A stretch of DNA of 64,000 nucleotides from Blastomussa wellsi (GCA_947652115.1 OX393565.1:8121622-8185621); one strand, 5' to 3'; positions 1 through 12,611 are shown, counted from the stretch's first letter. Notes: a model not told the origin generated them from the letters alone. Numbers and translations: made by a program.

Positions 1-2315
1 TATGTTCGACGCTACATGTATAACATGCCTTTCGTTATAAGGGGTTCGGTGAAGGTTACAAGGGCCTGTTTCAGACGTTCGGTTAGTTAATATAAGTCGG
101 TTCTTTTTCACTAGTCATTCTTAGACACTGTTACCCAACAAACTGGACGCCTGCAACGACAAAGGTTACAAATGTAATCTGGCAGACGCAAGGCCAACGG
201 ATCGCTGGCACACAGTTTAAAGCAAATATTGCGAGGCTGTACTTTAACTTCTATTTACCTCTCTTGTGCACATACTTCTCGCACTGGAAACAATCTATGA
301 CGGACGAGCTTGTTCTTTTTGTTGCTTTTTTGTTGACCTTTATTACTTGTGCCATATTGATTCCAAACAATTCAACTTGTTTATAAAATCAAAATAAAAT
401 CTGTCGCTGTATAAGTCTGTATGCATAGGTTCAACGTAGGTGCATCAAACGATTGCAATTGAGAGGCAAAACGATCACAAATGTTAATTCATACTGAATA
501 TTTAACCCTTAAAATCACACGATGAGTTGTTTGGCAATGTATCAACACGGGACAACAAATAAGGAAATCATCAATACAAGGAGTCTCAAACCTTAATGCA
601 TTGACGGTATGGGAAGTGTGTTTGATCCCAGTATACCTATTAAATTATCCCGTTACTGATGAACCACTTTTTCAAAGCACATAGTTTGATATCAAAGTGT
701 TGGTTGACTTCTTATTGAGCGTAAAACACAATTTTCATTACCGTTTACTTACATTTCCATCCATCAGTTGGCCACTGTAATGACGCCATATTGTCAACAA
801 GTTCTGAAAGTTTGTGACGCCCTCAAATGTAATAGAGTCGCAGTTAATAAATTATAAAGTAGATCTTGCAAAGAAGCACAAAGATGTTGTTAACCAGTCA
901 GGAATAAGCCCACGAGAAACTTGTATTATAGTACATGTTACAATATTGTATTTTGCCATTAAATTTTAAAAGATAGATTATGGCGCGCTTTCTTAGACAG
1001 CCTGATGCACACTGAAACGAAAGTTTGGGAGAATTTGAAAGTTTTAAGAATGTCTTCATCTGGTTATGTGAAGCAGCAATAGACCTCTTTAGCTTCAATT
1101 GTTTGTTGCCCCATTTCAGATCTCGTGATGATGCCCGTGAGATTTCAAATTCAAACAAATCCACGCTGAAATGAATGAATAATTTCCAAATGGACAAAGG
1201 AGTAATTCTCGGGAGAGCATCACATGATCTGGAAAGGGCAATTTACATACGTAGCTAAAAGGTCTTTTCTCTATTTTTGTGTCAAATAACTTTAATACCA
1301 AGAAATGCAGTGATGAATAAATTAATAACAAATTTAAATAACAAACCTTTGAAAATTCTACGCACAGACAAATCGATAATATTAGTAGTTCGTTCGCTCT
1401 GGAAAGCATGTTCATCCTTCTTTAAACCAGTTCAAACAGGTTCCTGCTAGAAACAAAAATATCAAGTTAGTTGGTACGGATGAGAACGAGCAAATCCTAC
1501 TGAGGCAACATCATTTTTATAAGTGCCTTTTGGAGTTAAAACAACAACCTCAAGACGAGAGTCCATGTCTTGTGTAACACACACTCCCAACGCCCATTTT
1601 TTTTCTTCAAATTCTTAGGAAACTGTTGTGTTACTAACTGTGTTTATTATCTCAGAATAAACTATTTGCCTTTAAATTAAAACACTGCGTTAATGTTACA
1701 ACTCTCATGCGATTAATCAACTTATCGACAATACACCGAGCTCCTGCGCTTTAAGCTGCCTCACCTGCTACTTTTTCGAGTGGGTCACGTGATGAATTCG
1801 AACAAACATCACTGCTGGAAAAACAGCTATTTTTAAAACTGCGAGTCCCATATTTCTCTGTGTGTTAGAACAAGTGTAAGCAATGTTTCGAAACAGGTTG
1901 GGATTGCCAAATCGCGGTTAAAGTTGTTTACTTTGTTTATAATAATCAAGAGGCATCTGTCAATACGTTTAGAAAACTTAGAATAAATTACTTCTGACAG
2001 TCTAACCTGATAACGAGACACGCAAAATTTCTTTATTTCACCATATTTTTAAAATTATTAAAACCTGATCGCCCCTTAGACTTTAGTGATATGATATTAA
2101 AGCCCTAAATTTACTCCTGTGTATAAATTACTTACCATTTTCAGGGATTTTCCCGAAGGCAAAATTGCCCGCTAACAAGAATGTACATTACGAAATGGAC
2201 TTTTTCACCTGACAGACAGATTCGCTTTACGGGTAGTTTTAAGAGGTCAATGAAATCTGCAGTGGCTTTACCCTACGTCACTTATTTTCACGCATCCATT
2301 TTTATACAATAAAGG

Positions 2316-2850
2316 CCTGACCAATCGATGACGCAAGTGGATACAAGTAGGCGCAAGTTAAACTTGCGTGGCCTAACGGACTCGCAAGTGCACGCAAGTT
2401 GCGAGAAAATCCCGCTCGGTCAAAATGTGAAAAACAATTTGAAAAAAATTGCGGATAGTGACATTGTTGCAGATGATGTGGTTATCGAAAGGAAAAGAAA
2501 AACGACTGTTTGTTTGGTTATGGTGTTTCTTAGCGAGGAAGACGATTGCAGAGCCGGTAAAGCGTAGCAAAACGAGGGATTTGATAAAGAGCACAAAACA
2601 TTTTTCATGTCATAAACACTTTAATAGCAACGAATAACGTGCGATCAACTTCCAATCTAGCGTTGACTCAATCTAGCGTTGGCTTAAGCTTGCGCGCTAA
2701 TTTGATCCCGACCGAAGTGAACGCAAGTCACCGCAAGTGACACGCAAGGCCTGGCAAAATGGAGACACAAGTAGACCCAAGCAGTAGACCCAACTTGCGC
2801 CTAATTGCGCAAAAGAATTATCGCGCCCTCATTGGTGTCATTGGTCAAGA
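2316..2850. mobile_element. Non-autonomous DNA transposon-like element with CGCAAGT subterminal repeats
   Basis: Short inverted ends (TGACCAATCGATG at the left, CATTGGTGTCATTGGTCA at the right) enclose two clusters of the heptamer CGCAAGT or its complement, at about 2330-2402 and 2690-2810. The centre has none. Subterminal arrays of this kind are known transposase-binding sites in hAT- and CACTA-type elements. No transposase ORF is present. Boundaries are approximate. Confidence 0.5.
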
Positions 2851-3580
2851 GCTATTGTCGATGAGAGTGCATTTTCTCGGGGAAAACAAGATTTCTGGAG
2901 ATTAGTGGTCCTCTGAAACTCTGATATGCCAAATTGAGAATTGACTCCCGAATGACATTTTAGACATGAGTGCGTACTTTGCATTTGAAATGATCGCCAA
3001 ATTCTACGCAAAATGCCAGCCTTGTTAGCTAAACGGTGGTCGCATATTAGGCAACTGTATATATTTTTAGTGAGATTAGACACGTGAAAAATTATCAGAA
3101 ACTTATTAGGTAGCAATGTTGTCCCTCGATCCGTACGCCTATGAACGTAATGTTGCCCTCTAGATTAAAGTGTAAACCTATTCCTGCTTTACTGCACTGC
3201 TTTATCGTTTATTGTGTGTGGCCGCAGTTTATTTACTGCTTTATCACACAACAGATATTTAAAAACGACAACGTTTATTTCAAAACAATATTTACCAAGA
3301 ACATTGTTCAGGAAAGTGATCAGCATGAGAAGAGAGGACATAGTGAACACTAATCTTTAGATAAAGCAAGTTGGGTTTGCAAGGGAACAGGAACAACTGG
3401 GGGAAACACATAGTCACTTATTCACTTGTAGCATTGTCACGAGGGCCAAAGAAATAACTACATCAGCTTTATAGATTTCGAATCGGAAAGGTATTTGAAA
3501 GTACATACAAGGAGCTTGTGGAAAAAAATTGCGGCTCTACGGAATCCCTGAGACCCTAAGCGTACGGGCAATTTTTTACC

Positions 3581-3599
3581 GGGGGGGGGGGGGGGGGGG
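3581..3599. repeat. G homopolymer, 19 bases
   Basis: Uninterrupted run of 19 G. The matching run in the second copy has 16 (12267-12282). It is one of the very few differences in the 5.9-kb near-identical tract. Confidence 0.9.
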
Positions 3600-3842
3600 T
3601 GAACTACTTACCCAAACAATCTCCCAAGTTACCTTGCCCAAATTCCTCTTGCTGCCCAAAAACTCTGAGTTTGCCAAAACGGCCTCGAAACCTCACTTTT
3701 TATTTTGTTGTCAAGTCTTTCGTTTTTCGTTTCACATTGCTTTGCGTTTATTTACGTATCCTTTAATGTTTTCGTTTTCATCCTTTTTCTTATATTTCTA
3801 TCCAACGATTCCACTACGAGCCCGAGTTTTCTACGAGCGAAC

Positions 3843-3876
<34 letters not shown>

Positions 3877-3928
3877 ATAGAGTCATAGACTACGAGGGCG
3901 CAGTAGTCTAATTGTTTATAAGTAGAAA

Positions 3929-4337
3929 CTCAGCTGTGGTCTATTGGAAATCCGTGAATCTGATTGGTTCTCCCACTGTTTTCTATTCGCCGATAGAAAA
4001 CGATCGCTCGCGCGTTGCTCTTCGGAGGCAATATTTTTCTTAATTTTTGGCTTAAAATTACATAAAATGTTAAATTTTGCAATGTAATCCTTTTTAGTTT
4101 CTACAAAAACAATTAGACTACTCGCCCTGACTATTCGCTCATAGGAAACTCGGGCTCGTAGTCTAATGGTTAAGTAGAAACTCTAAAGGTTTCCATTTTA
4201 ATGTGTGTATTTTAATCCAAAAATTTAGAAACATCATGTTTTTAAAGAGCAACGCGCAAGCGATCGTTGTCTATCGGCGAATATAGCCAGACAACAGTGG
4301 GAGAACAAATCAGAGTTTCCACTAACACACAGCTGAG
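3929..4337. mobile_element. Foldback/MITE-like inverted repeat, copy 1
   Basis: Left arm 3929-4022 and right arm 4247-4337 are imperfect inverted complements. Both contain CTCAGCTGTG, TTCTCCCACTGTT and TATTCGCCGATAG in matching order. An inner inverted pair (ACTACGAGCCCGAG near 3816 and CTCGGGCTCGTAGT near 4150) overlaps the left arm, so the element may be composite. There is no coding potential. Confidence 0.65.
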
Positions 4338-4721
4338 TCAGTTTCTGGTAATACTCAGTACAGCGTCTTATCTAGATAATCTTTTAGTTTTCGTTGTCAG
4401 TGTTCGTCGTCGTCGGGATCGCCACGAAACAAATCTAAATAGTTTCGTTATTTCTAGTTATCTTTTCGCTTGCCTAGTTTCCTTCTCTGTATTTAGTTTG
4501 CTTCTGTTTTGGTTTTATTTTTGTGTTTTTGTGTGGTCGATTAAATTACAGAATGGCCTATGAAGAGTGTCCGGCACAGAGCAGCATCGAAATGGCATCA
4601 CGTGGACGCTCTGCATGAAACTGGAAGACTTTTCCAGCGACATAGCTTTGCCTTCCCGCTCTCGGGTACTCGCAAAATAGAAGAGTCCGAGGATAAATGA
4701 CTTAGCCGGCACATTCAACCG

Positions 4722-4843
4722 GTCAGTCAGTCAGTCAGTCATTCAGTCATTCATTTAGTCAGTCAGTCAACCAGTCAGTCAGTCCGTCAGTCAGTCAGTC
4801 AGTCAGTCAGTCAGTCAGTCAGTCAGTCAGTCGGTCAGTCAGT
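4722..4843. repeat. GTCA tetranucleotide microsatellite, copy 1
   Basis: About 30 GTCA units with occasional ATTC, AACC and CCGT interruptions. The partner at 13402-13523 is one unit shorter. Confidence 0.95.
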
Positions 4844-5766
4844 CATGTATATTTTAGTGGAATTTAAATTTTAATCAAGTTACGGCTTTTTGTTTTCTTA
4901 TATTTAGTATACCACATTCCTTTTTTGTACATACAAGAGAGACGTGTATAAGTGAATTCTACTCTACTTACACTGTGGTGGCGTGCAAACAGTAGCTGCA
5001 TGAAATACCATCAGCATTCTTAGAATTCTTACTTATGATCTGAATACATTATAATTGGAAACAATATTTTCTTCGTAACAAGTGTATACGGTGAAGCGTC
5101 ATGCCGTGAATAAATGCTTCGTTTTAAATTGACGACTCTCCATTAATAATTAAGATTTTAATTTTCCATTCAGCGTTTTACAAGTTGACACCTTGGCTTC
5201 TATTCGCTTCAACCTAAGCTGTGGCCGCGGTTCTGTTGACAAAAATAAATGTTGTTTTTCGCTGCGATGGCAATCAGTCTGTCTTTTTTTTCTCTTGGGA
5301 AAATTTAACCAGAACTTCTCTCTCCCTTGCTGTTCTCTTTGTTGTTGATGTGGTTTTGCTCCGTGTTATCTGGTACATCACACATCTTTTCTTTGGGGTT
5401 AAACAACATCGCTTCAGGACATTCCCTCTCCTCTGAGACTCCATTGGAACAGATGACAAAGCTCTTCCGCTCAAAAGGATTTGTGTAAATACCACTGGAC
5501 TTTCCAATACAGAAGGACTTTAATTCTTAAACGGAAAGAAAGCGAATGTCAATAAAGTGCGTAAATTTTCTTCATAAATCCTAAGGTTCACTCGATTTAT
5601 TTTAGTGTCGATGTACTTAGCACGGCTGTGATAATTTAGGACACCGCTGGTAAATACGCAAACAAATGTTGTAAACCAACAGAGATTAGCTAACTGGTTG
5701 GCTTTTTACAAAGCGGGGAGGAGTTGAATTCGGGATCACCGAAAACAAATCCGTCTATGGCAAAAT

Positions 5767-5833
5767 GGACGATTTGAACCCGGGACCTCCGATAACATGT
5801 ACAGCGCCGTACCCACTAGGCTACGCTCGCCTT
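5767..5833 (-). mobile_element. tRNA-like SINE head or tRNA pseudogene, copy 1
   Basis: On the minus strand the segment contains a pol III A box (TAGCCTAGTGGG, fits TRGCNNAGYNGG) followed about 30 bases later by a B box (GGTTCAAATCG). The order and spacing match a tRNA promoter. I could not fold a complete acceptor stem, and the flanks differ from a mature tRNA gene, so a tRNA-derived SINE is preferred over a functional tRNA. Confidence 0.55.
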
Positions 5834-6546
5834 CTAATAACACGCTCGCCTTCTAATAGTTTTAGTAACGTAATGTAACGTTATAAATAGTCACCCTAGG
5901 TCGTTCTTCAGCTTGAACACACACAGCGTAATTCGTGTTAAAAGCAAAGACTTCGAAAGCAAAATTTCAGTAAAGCCCGTAAATTTCTTCGTTAATCCCT
6001 AACGTTTATTGCGTGTGGCCGTTGCTAAATTTTATATTTAAACCGTATGTTGCAACTTTCAGCACTCAAGAATGAACAAAGCGCAATCCATTAATACTTC
6101 GCCTCTAATTTAAAGTTTATACCCTAAGGGAAAAGCTGCAGGAATATATCGCACACAAGAAATTGAAGAAGGGACATTTTGCAGCGACACACCCTGGTTT
6201 TATCAGCACAGAAAAGAGAACAAGTTGTCGCAACACGCTCCCGCAACATTGCCATTCGCGTGTGTCAGAAACTCAACAGGGTATTGCTATTTATATAATA
6301 GCAAAATCAATGTGCATGCTCTGATTGGTCAATCAGCTATGGTTTATTGTGCCGGTAAACCCATGGAAACTGCGGCTCGTGATTTACAAACTTTTCTCGT
6401 GTTCTCCCAAACATCCCGCGTGGGTTATTACCCCTATAAACCCACAGAAAGTGTGGTCTATAGCTTAAATAACTATTCCTCTTCCACATTTGAGTGTCTT
6501 GATAACCTCGATTCAACCATAAATAAAAATAAATTTAATTAGGACT

Positions 6547-6758
6547 TCATAAAGAGAAAACAATTGGATTAATTCCGATAGCGTATATTTTACTTGGATC
6601 GGATTTTGCCTTGAGAATCCCTCCTTTGTATGCATTTACTTCTGTTGCACCATACTGTCCATCTATTTGGGCGTTAACTAATCCTCCTCCAGATCCACTG
6701 TCTTTTGCCGGTTTTCCCGAAGCCGAGCCCTTGTCTCCCATTCCGCTTGCACCATCAC
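6547..6758 (-). CDS. Terminal exon (copy 1) of the truncated paralog
   Basis: Same acceptor as exon 8 of the complete gene. Three amino acid changes (A/T, A/T, G/R) and one silent change separate the two copies. A TGA in copy 2 is GGA here, so the frame continues for GINPIVFSL before stopping. Confidence 0.65.
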
Positions 6759-8648
6759 CTGTTGAGACCAACCAATGCCAGTAGTGTTTAAAAAGATTAT
6801 GACACATCCTTCTGCGCTCACAGAACAACATTCAACCGTTTTCTACGTTCTGTAGTCATTTCAGTTCTTTTCAAAAAATCAAAGAACGGTAAATGTTACA
6901 CTTTTTCAGTTTGTTATTGTTTTGAAGATGCATTTAATTCATATTCGACATTGACATTGATTAGTCTCATAATCTTGCGCCAATCGACTTGAATACGTGG
7001 CTTACCATTTTTGAGGTGTAAATTGCAACTCATTCAAAGCATGTACTAGTTTCTCGTGCCTCGGCCCTCAAAGCATTCAGAACGACTATCACTTTGCCAT
7101 GCTTTCACTTTTGCAGTTGTGACCATATTTGGAATGTCACGTGACTAGAACACAAAAACGCTAAAAACTTTTACAGCTGACATCTTTCTCGGATAAAACC
7201 AAAGCCAATGGATAGAGTGCATTCAGATTCAAGATCTTTAGTATGGATTTGTTGAAAATCGCAATACTGTAAAATATCGCAATACTGTAAAATATTTTTT
7301 GACGTCATAGCATTTTAACTAACGAGAATCTTTACAAATCGATACTGCAGATTTTTCATCTGAATGCACTGTATCCATTGGCTTTGGTTTCATCCGAGGA
7401 AGATGTAAGCTGTGCGAGCTTTTAGCGTTTTTGTTCGGGTCACGTGTATTTCCAAAGATGGTCACAACTGTCAAAAGTGAACGAAGCCTCCAATAGAACA
7501 AGCGTGGCAAAAAAAACTAATCCCAGGATTGAAAGGGAACACAAGATATGATGGTTAGAAGATATCTCTGGCAACCGTTTTAAAGTTAAGGTTCTCCCCA
7601 CCCAAAATAGCGGCAAGGCTTCAAATTTCGCTACTGCTAACTATGCTAATTAGACATAAAAAATTTGATCGTAGTAGCATGAACTGTAACAAAGTTACCC
7701 AACAGTATCTTTAAAACAAGCAAATCAGAAATAAAATAAAATGTGCTTTGAGTTTCAATGAAAATGAAACATGCCTGCATGCCATCATTAAAGGACTCAA
7801 CGACCCTGAGCAGCTTAAGTGGATACTCGATAAGAGGTAGCAGTTGAAGAGACCGTCTCTGCTTACCAGGTCAAATGCCTTAGTGAGGTCTATAAATACC
7901 AGGTAGATAGGTTGTTGTTCCCTGCACTTCTCTTGTAGTTGACGTAAAGAAAAGGTCATGTCGTTGGTGGATCTGTTGGACCTGATTTCACACTGAGATT
8001 CTGGGTAAATCCTGTCTGCTAACTTCTGTAGTATACGAACGACTATTTGGGCAAACAGCTTCCCTACGATGCTCAGCAAAGAGATTCCCCATAATTGTCC
8101 AGGATGCTGCGATCTCTTTTGATAGTTGTGGCGACTGGACTCTGTAATGACCTACGTGAAACGGACGACACCCGCAAAACGGCTATCACCAGCAACGAAC
8201 TTCTTCGGCTGCAGATAGATATAGCAGCTAGATTCGGGATATCTGAAAGAGAAAGATTATACATTCTTCTGACAGGGGAAGAAGGAGCAAGATGGAGTGG
8301 GTTTTGCAGTACAAGAGTCATGCATAGGAATCCCTTATACCAACTTACATAATCTTATGCGTGGAAACTATCTTTGTGTTTGTTTTTACCTTGTTTGCAG
8401 TTTCCACAGCGATCAATTACAAAAGCATATATCGGTCCTATAATTGGCGTCTTTGGGATCCTTCCCTTTACAGCAAGCTCAGCCAGAATTCCTTGACCTT
8501 TGATCTCCACGCACATTCCACAGCCAAGTGATTTCTGAAACTCGCCATCAGCTGCCGCAACCTTGATCCAGCCTTTGTGGCTGTAGTCTGAAGTTAAGGG
8601 GTCCAATAAGCATGCTCCGCCACCTTGATAATATCCGTAATATGAGCT
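6547..8648 (-). CDS. Truncated expansin-like paralog (barrel exon plus terminal exon)
   Basis: Two exons: 8648-8390 (phase 0 to 1) and 6758-6547. The first encodes an expansin-like double-psi beta-barrel: SSYYGYYQGGGACLLDP, WIKVAAADGEFQKSLGCGMC and AFVIDRCGNCKQG. The second is the paralog of exon 8 of the complete gene. Splicing them is in frame (Gly across a phase-1 junction). Nothing resembling exons 1, 2, 4, 5, 6 or 7 is present between or upstream, and a broken LINE lies in the intron. The barrel keeps the CxxC after VID that the complete gene has lost. It may be a pseudogene, or part of a gene with distant 5' exons. Confidence 0.6.
7092..7507. mobile_element. Foldback MITE with arms of about 190 bp, copy 1
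   Basis: The left arm begins TTTGCCATGCTTTCAC and the right arm ends with its complement (GCGTGGCAAA). Both arms share AACCAAAGCCAATGGATA and CACGTGAC in mirrored order. The short centre contains a doubled GCAATACTGTAAAATAT. It lies between the partial paralog's two exons. Confidence 0.75.
7770..8345. mobile_element. Broken LINE with inverted 5' part
   Basis: Two pieces of one non-LTR retrotransposon type lie head to head. The minus-strand piece (about 8080 to 7770) encodes reverse-transcriptase text: a fingers motif (STNDMTFSLRQLQEKCREQQ) and VFIDLTKAFDLVSRDGLF, continuing after a frameshift as VVESFNDGMQ. The plus-strand piece (8095-8345) resembles the N-terminal endonuclease region (DDTRKTAITSNELLRLQIDI). 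An RT segment with an inverted upstream segment is the signature of twin-priming integration. Both pieces are too decayed to function. The insertion occupies the only stretch between the barrel exon and the edge of tandem copy 1. Confidence 0.7.
8390..8648 (-). CDS. Solitary expansin-barrel exon of the truncated paralog
   Basis: Acceptor TTTATCACAAACAG and donor CAAG/GTAAAAAC; 86 codons plus one base. Phases 0 and 1 equal those of exon 3 in the complete gene, supporting common descent. The key barrel acidic residue is in VIDRCGNC. The exon ends 39 bases before the left edge of tandem copy 2. Confidence 0.8.
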
Positions 8649-11001
8649 CTGTTTGTGATAAAACAACAACCTTTTTCAATCAAGTTTATGTTCGACGCTA
8701 CATGTATAACATGCCTTTCGTTATAAGGGGTTCGGTGAAGGTTACAAGGGCCTGTTTCAGACGTTCGGTTAGTTAATATAAGTCGGTTCTTTTTCACTAG
8801 TCATTCTTAGACACTGTTACCCAACAAACTGGACGCCTGCAACGACAAAGGTTACAAATGTAATCTGGCAGACGCAAGGCCAACGGATCGCTGGCACACA
8901 GTTTAAAGCAAATATTGCGAGGCTGTACTTTAACTTCTATTTACCTCTCTTGTGCACATACTTCTCGCACTGGAAACAATCTATGACGGACGAGCTTGTT
9001 CTTTTTGTTGCTTTTTTGTTGACCTTTATTACTTGTGCCATATTGATTCCAAACAATTCAACTTGTTTATAAAATCAAAATAAAATCTGTCGCTGTATAA
9101 GTCTGTATGCATAGGTTCAACGTAGGTGCATCAAACGATTGCAATTGAGAGGCAAAACGATCACAAATGTTAATTCATACTGAATATTTAACCCTTAAAA
9201 TCACACGATGAGTTGTTTGGCAATGTATCAACACGGGACAACAAATAAGGAAATCATCAATACAAGGAGTCTCAAACCTTAATGCATTGACGGTATGGGA
9301 AGTGTGTTTGATCCCAGTATACCTATTAAATTATCCCGTTACTGATGAACCACTTTTTCAAAGCACATAGTTTGATATCAAAGTGTTGGTTGACTTCTTA
9401 TTGAGCGTAAAACACAATTTTCATTACCGTTTACTTACATTTCCATCCATCAGTTGGCCACTGTAATGACGCCATATTGTCAACAAGTTCTGAAAGTTTG
9501 TGACGCCCTCAAATGTAATAGAGTCGCAGTTAATAAATTATAAAGTAGATCTTGCAAAGAAGCACAAAGATGTTGTTAACCAGTCAGGAATAAGCCCACG
9601 AGAAACTTGTATTATAGTACATGTTACAATATTGTATTTTGCCATTAAATTTTAAAAGATAGATTATGGCGCGCTTTCTTAGACAGCCTGATGCACACTG
9701 AAACGAAAGTTTGGGAGAATTTGAAAGTTTTAAGAATGTCTTCATCTGGTTATGTGAAGCAGCAATAGACCTCTTTAGCTTCAATTGTTTGTTGCCCCAT
9801 TTCAGATCTCGTGATGATGCCCGTGAGATTTCAAATTCAAACAAATCCACGCTGAAATGAATGAATAATTTCCAAATGGACAAAGGAGTAATTCTCGGGA
9901 GAGCATCACATGATCTGGAAAGGGCAATTTACATACGTAGCTAAAAGGTCTTTTCTCTATTTTTGTGTCAAATAACTTTAATACCAAGAAATGCAGTGAT
10001 GAATAAATTAATAACAAATTTAAATAACAAACCTTTGAAAATTCTACGCACAGACAAATCGATAATATTAGTAGTTCGTTCGCTCTGGAAAGCATGTTCA
10101 TCCTTCTTTAAACCAGTTCAAACAGGTTCCTGCTAGAAACAAAAATATCAAGTTAGTTGGTACGGATGAGAACGAGCAAATCCTACTGAGGCAACATCAT
10201 TTTTATAAGTGCCTTTTGGAGTTAAAACAACAACCTCAAGACGAGAGTCCATGTCTTGTGTAACACACACTCCCAACGCCCATTTTTTTTCTTCAAATTC
10301 TTAGGAAACTGTTGTGTTACTAACTGTGTTTATTATCTCAGAATAAACTATTTGCCTTTAAATTAAAACACTGCGTTAATGTTACAACTCTCATGCGATT
10401 AATCAACTTATCGACAATACACCGAGCTCCTGCGCTTTAAGCTGCCTCACCTGCTACTTTTTCGAGTGGGTCACGTGATGAATTCGAACAAACATCACTG
10501 CTGGAAAAACAGCTATTTTTAAAACTGCGAGTCCCATATTTCTCTGTGTGTTAGAACAAGTGTAAGCAATGTTTCGAAACAGGTTGGGATTGCCAAATCG
10601 CGGTTAAAGTTGTTTACTTTGTTTATAATAATCAAGAGGCATCTGTCAATACGTTTAGAAAACTTAGAATAAATTACTTCTGACAGTCTAACCTGATAAC
10701 GAGACACGCAAAATTTCTTTATTTCACCATATTTTTAAAATTATTAAAACCTGATCGCCCCTTAGACTTTAGTGATATGATATTAAAGCCCTAAATTTAC
10801 TCCTGTGTATAAATTACTTACCATTTTCAGGGATTTTCCCGAAGGCAAAATTGCCCGCTAACAAGAATGTACATTACGAAATGGACTTTTTCACCTGACA
10901 GACAGATTCGCTTTACGGGTAGTTTTAAGAGGTCAATGAAATCTGCAGTGGCTTTACCCTACGTCACTTATTTTCACGCATCCATTTTTATACAATAAAG
11001 G

Positions 11002-11536
11002 CCTGACCAATCGATGACGCAAGTGGATACAAGTAGGCGCAAGTTAAACTTGCGTGGCCTAACGGACTCGCAAGTGCACGCAAGTTGCGAGAAAATCCCG
11101 CTCGGTCAAAATGTGAAAAACAATTTGAAAAAAATTGCGGATAGTGACATTGTTGCAGATGATGTGGTTATCGAAAGGAAAAGAAAAACGACTGTTTGTT
11201 TGGTTATGGTGTTTCTTAGCGAGGAAGACGATTGCAGAGCCGGTAAAGCGTAGCAAAACGAGGGATTTGATAAAGAGCACAAAACATTTTTCATGTCATA
11301 AACACTTTAATAGCAACGAATAACGTGCGATCAACTTCCAATCTAGCGTTGACTCAATCTAGCGTTGGCTTAAGCTTGCGCGCTAATTTGATCCCGACCG
11401 AAGTGAACGCAAGTCACCGCAAGTGACACGCAAGGCCTGGCAAAATGGAGACACAAGTAGACCCAAGCAGTAGACCCAACTTGCGCCTAATTGCGCAAAA
11501 GAATTATCGCGCCCTCATTGGTGTCATTGGTCAAGA
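11002..11536. mobile_element. Second copy of the CGCAAGT element (in duplication copy 2)
   Basis: Counterpart of 2316-2850, carried by the large tandem duplication and not an independent insertion, because the flanks are duplicated too. Confidence 0.5.
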
Positions 11537-12525
11537 GCTATTGTCGATGAGAGTGCATTTTCTCGGGGAAAACAAGATTTCTGGAGATTAGTGGTCCTCT
11601 GAAACTCTGATATGCCAAATTGAGAATTGACTCCCGAATGACATTTTAGACATGAGTGCGTACTTTGCATTTGAAATGATCGCCAAATTCTACGCAAAAT
11701 GCCAGCCTTGTTAGCTAAACGGTGGTCGCATATTAGGCAACTGTATATATTTTTAGTGAGATTAGACACGTGAAAAATTATCAGAAACTTATTAGGTAGC
11801 AATGTTGTCCCTCGATCCGTACGCCTATGAACGTAATGTTGCCCTCTAGATTAAAGTGTAAACCTATTCCTGCTTTACTGCACTGCTTTATCGTTTATTG
11901 TGTGTGGCCGCAGTTTATTTACTGCTTTATCACACAACAGATATTTAAAAACGACAACGTTTATTTCAAAACAATATTTACCAAGAACATTGTTCAGGAA
12001 AGTGATCAGCATGAGAAGAGAGGACATAGTGAACACTAATCTTTAGATAAAGCAAGTTGGGTTTGCAAGGGAACAGGAACAACTGGGGGAAACACATAGT
12101 CACTTATTCACTTGTAGCATTGTCACGAGGGCCAAAGAAATAACTACATCAGCTTTATAGATTTCGAATCGGAAAGGTATTTGAAAGTACATACAAGGAG
12201 CTTGTGGAAAAAAATTGCGGCTCTACGGAATCCCTGAGACCCTAAGCGTACGGGCAATTTTTTACCGGGGGGGGGGGGGGGGTGAACTACTTACCCAAAC
12301 AATCTCCCAAGTTACCTTGCCCAAATTCCTCTTGCTGCCCAAAAACTCTGAGTTTGCCAAAACGGCCTCGAAACCTCACTTTTTATTTTGTTGTCAAGTC
12401 TTTCGTTTTTCGTTTCACATTGCTTTGCGTTTATTTACGTATCCTTTAATGTTTTCGTTTTCATCCTTTTTCTTATATTTCTATCCAACGATTCCACTAC
12501 GAGCCCGAGTTTTCTACGAGCGAAC

Positions 12526-12559
<34 letters not shown>

Positions 12560-12611
12560 ATAGAGTCATAGACTACGAGGGCGCAGTAGTCTAATTGTTT
12601 ATAAGTAGAAA

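Larger units (their letters stand above)
1..7769. repeat. Tandem duplication unit, copy 1 (left end outside window)
   Basis: Position 1 aligns with 8687 and the match runs to 7769 (aligned to 16810), where both copies end in a shared GAAAATGAAA. Up to about 5885 I noticed only two substitutions, a G-run of 19 versus 16, and one fewer GTCA unit in copy 2. Beyond 5885 there are frequent substitutions and several indels. Because homology already exists at base 1, the unit extends left of the window. The long shared part contains foldback and MITE-like elements, a tRNA-like SINE and a GTCA microsatellite, but only one recognisable exon (6547-6758). Confidence 0.95.

Noticed and set aside
898..1415. 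Two 99-codon minus ORFs, repeated identically at 9584-10101
   Set aside because: They occur in both tandem copies only because the DNA is near-identical; they overlap each other, lack recognisable domains and splice context.
5767..5833. Functional tRNA gene on the minus strand
   Set aside because: A and B boxes are present, but I could not pair a full acceptor stem; a SINE or pseudo-tRNA fits better.
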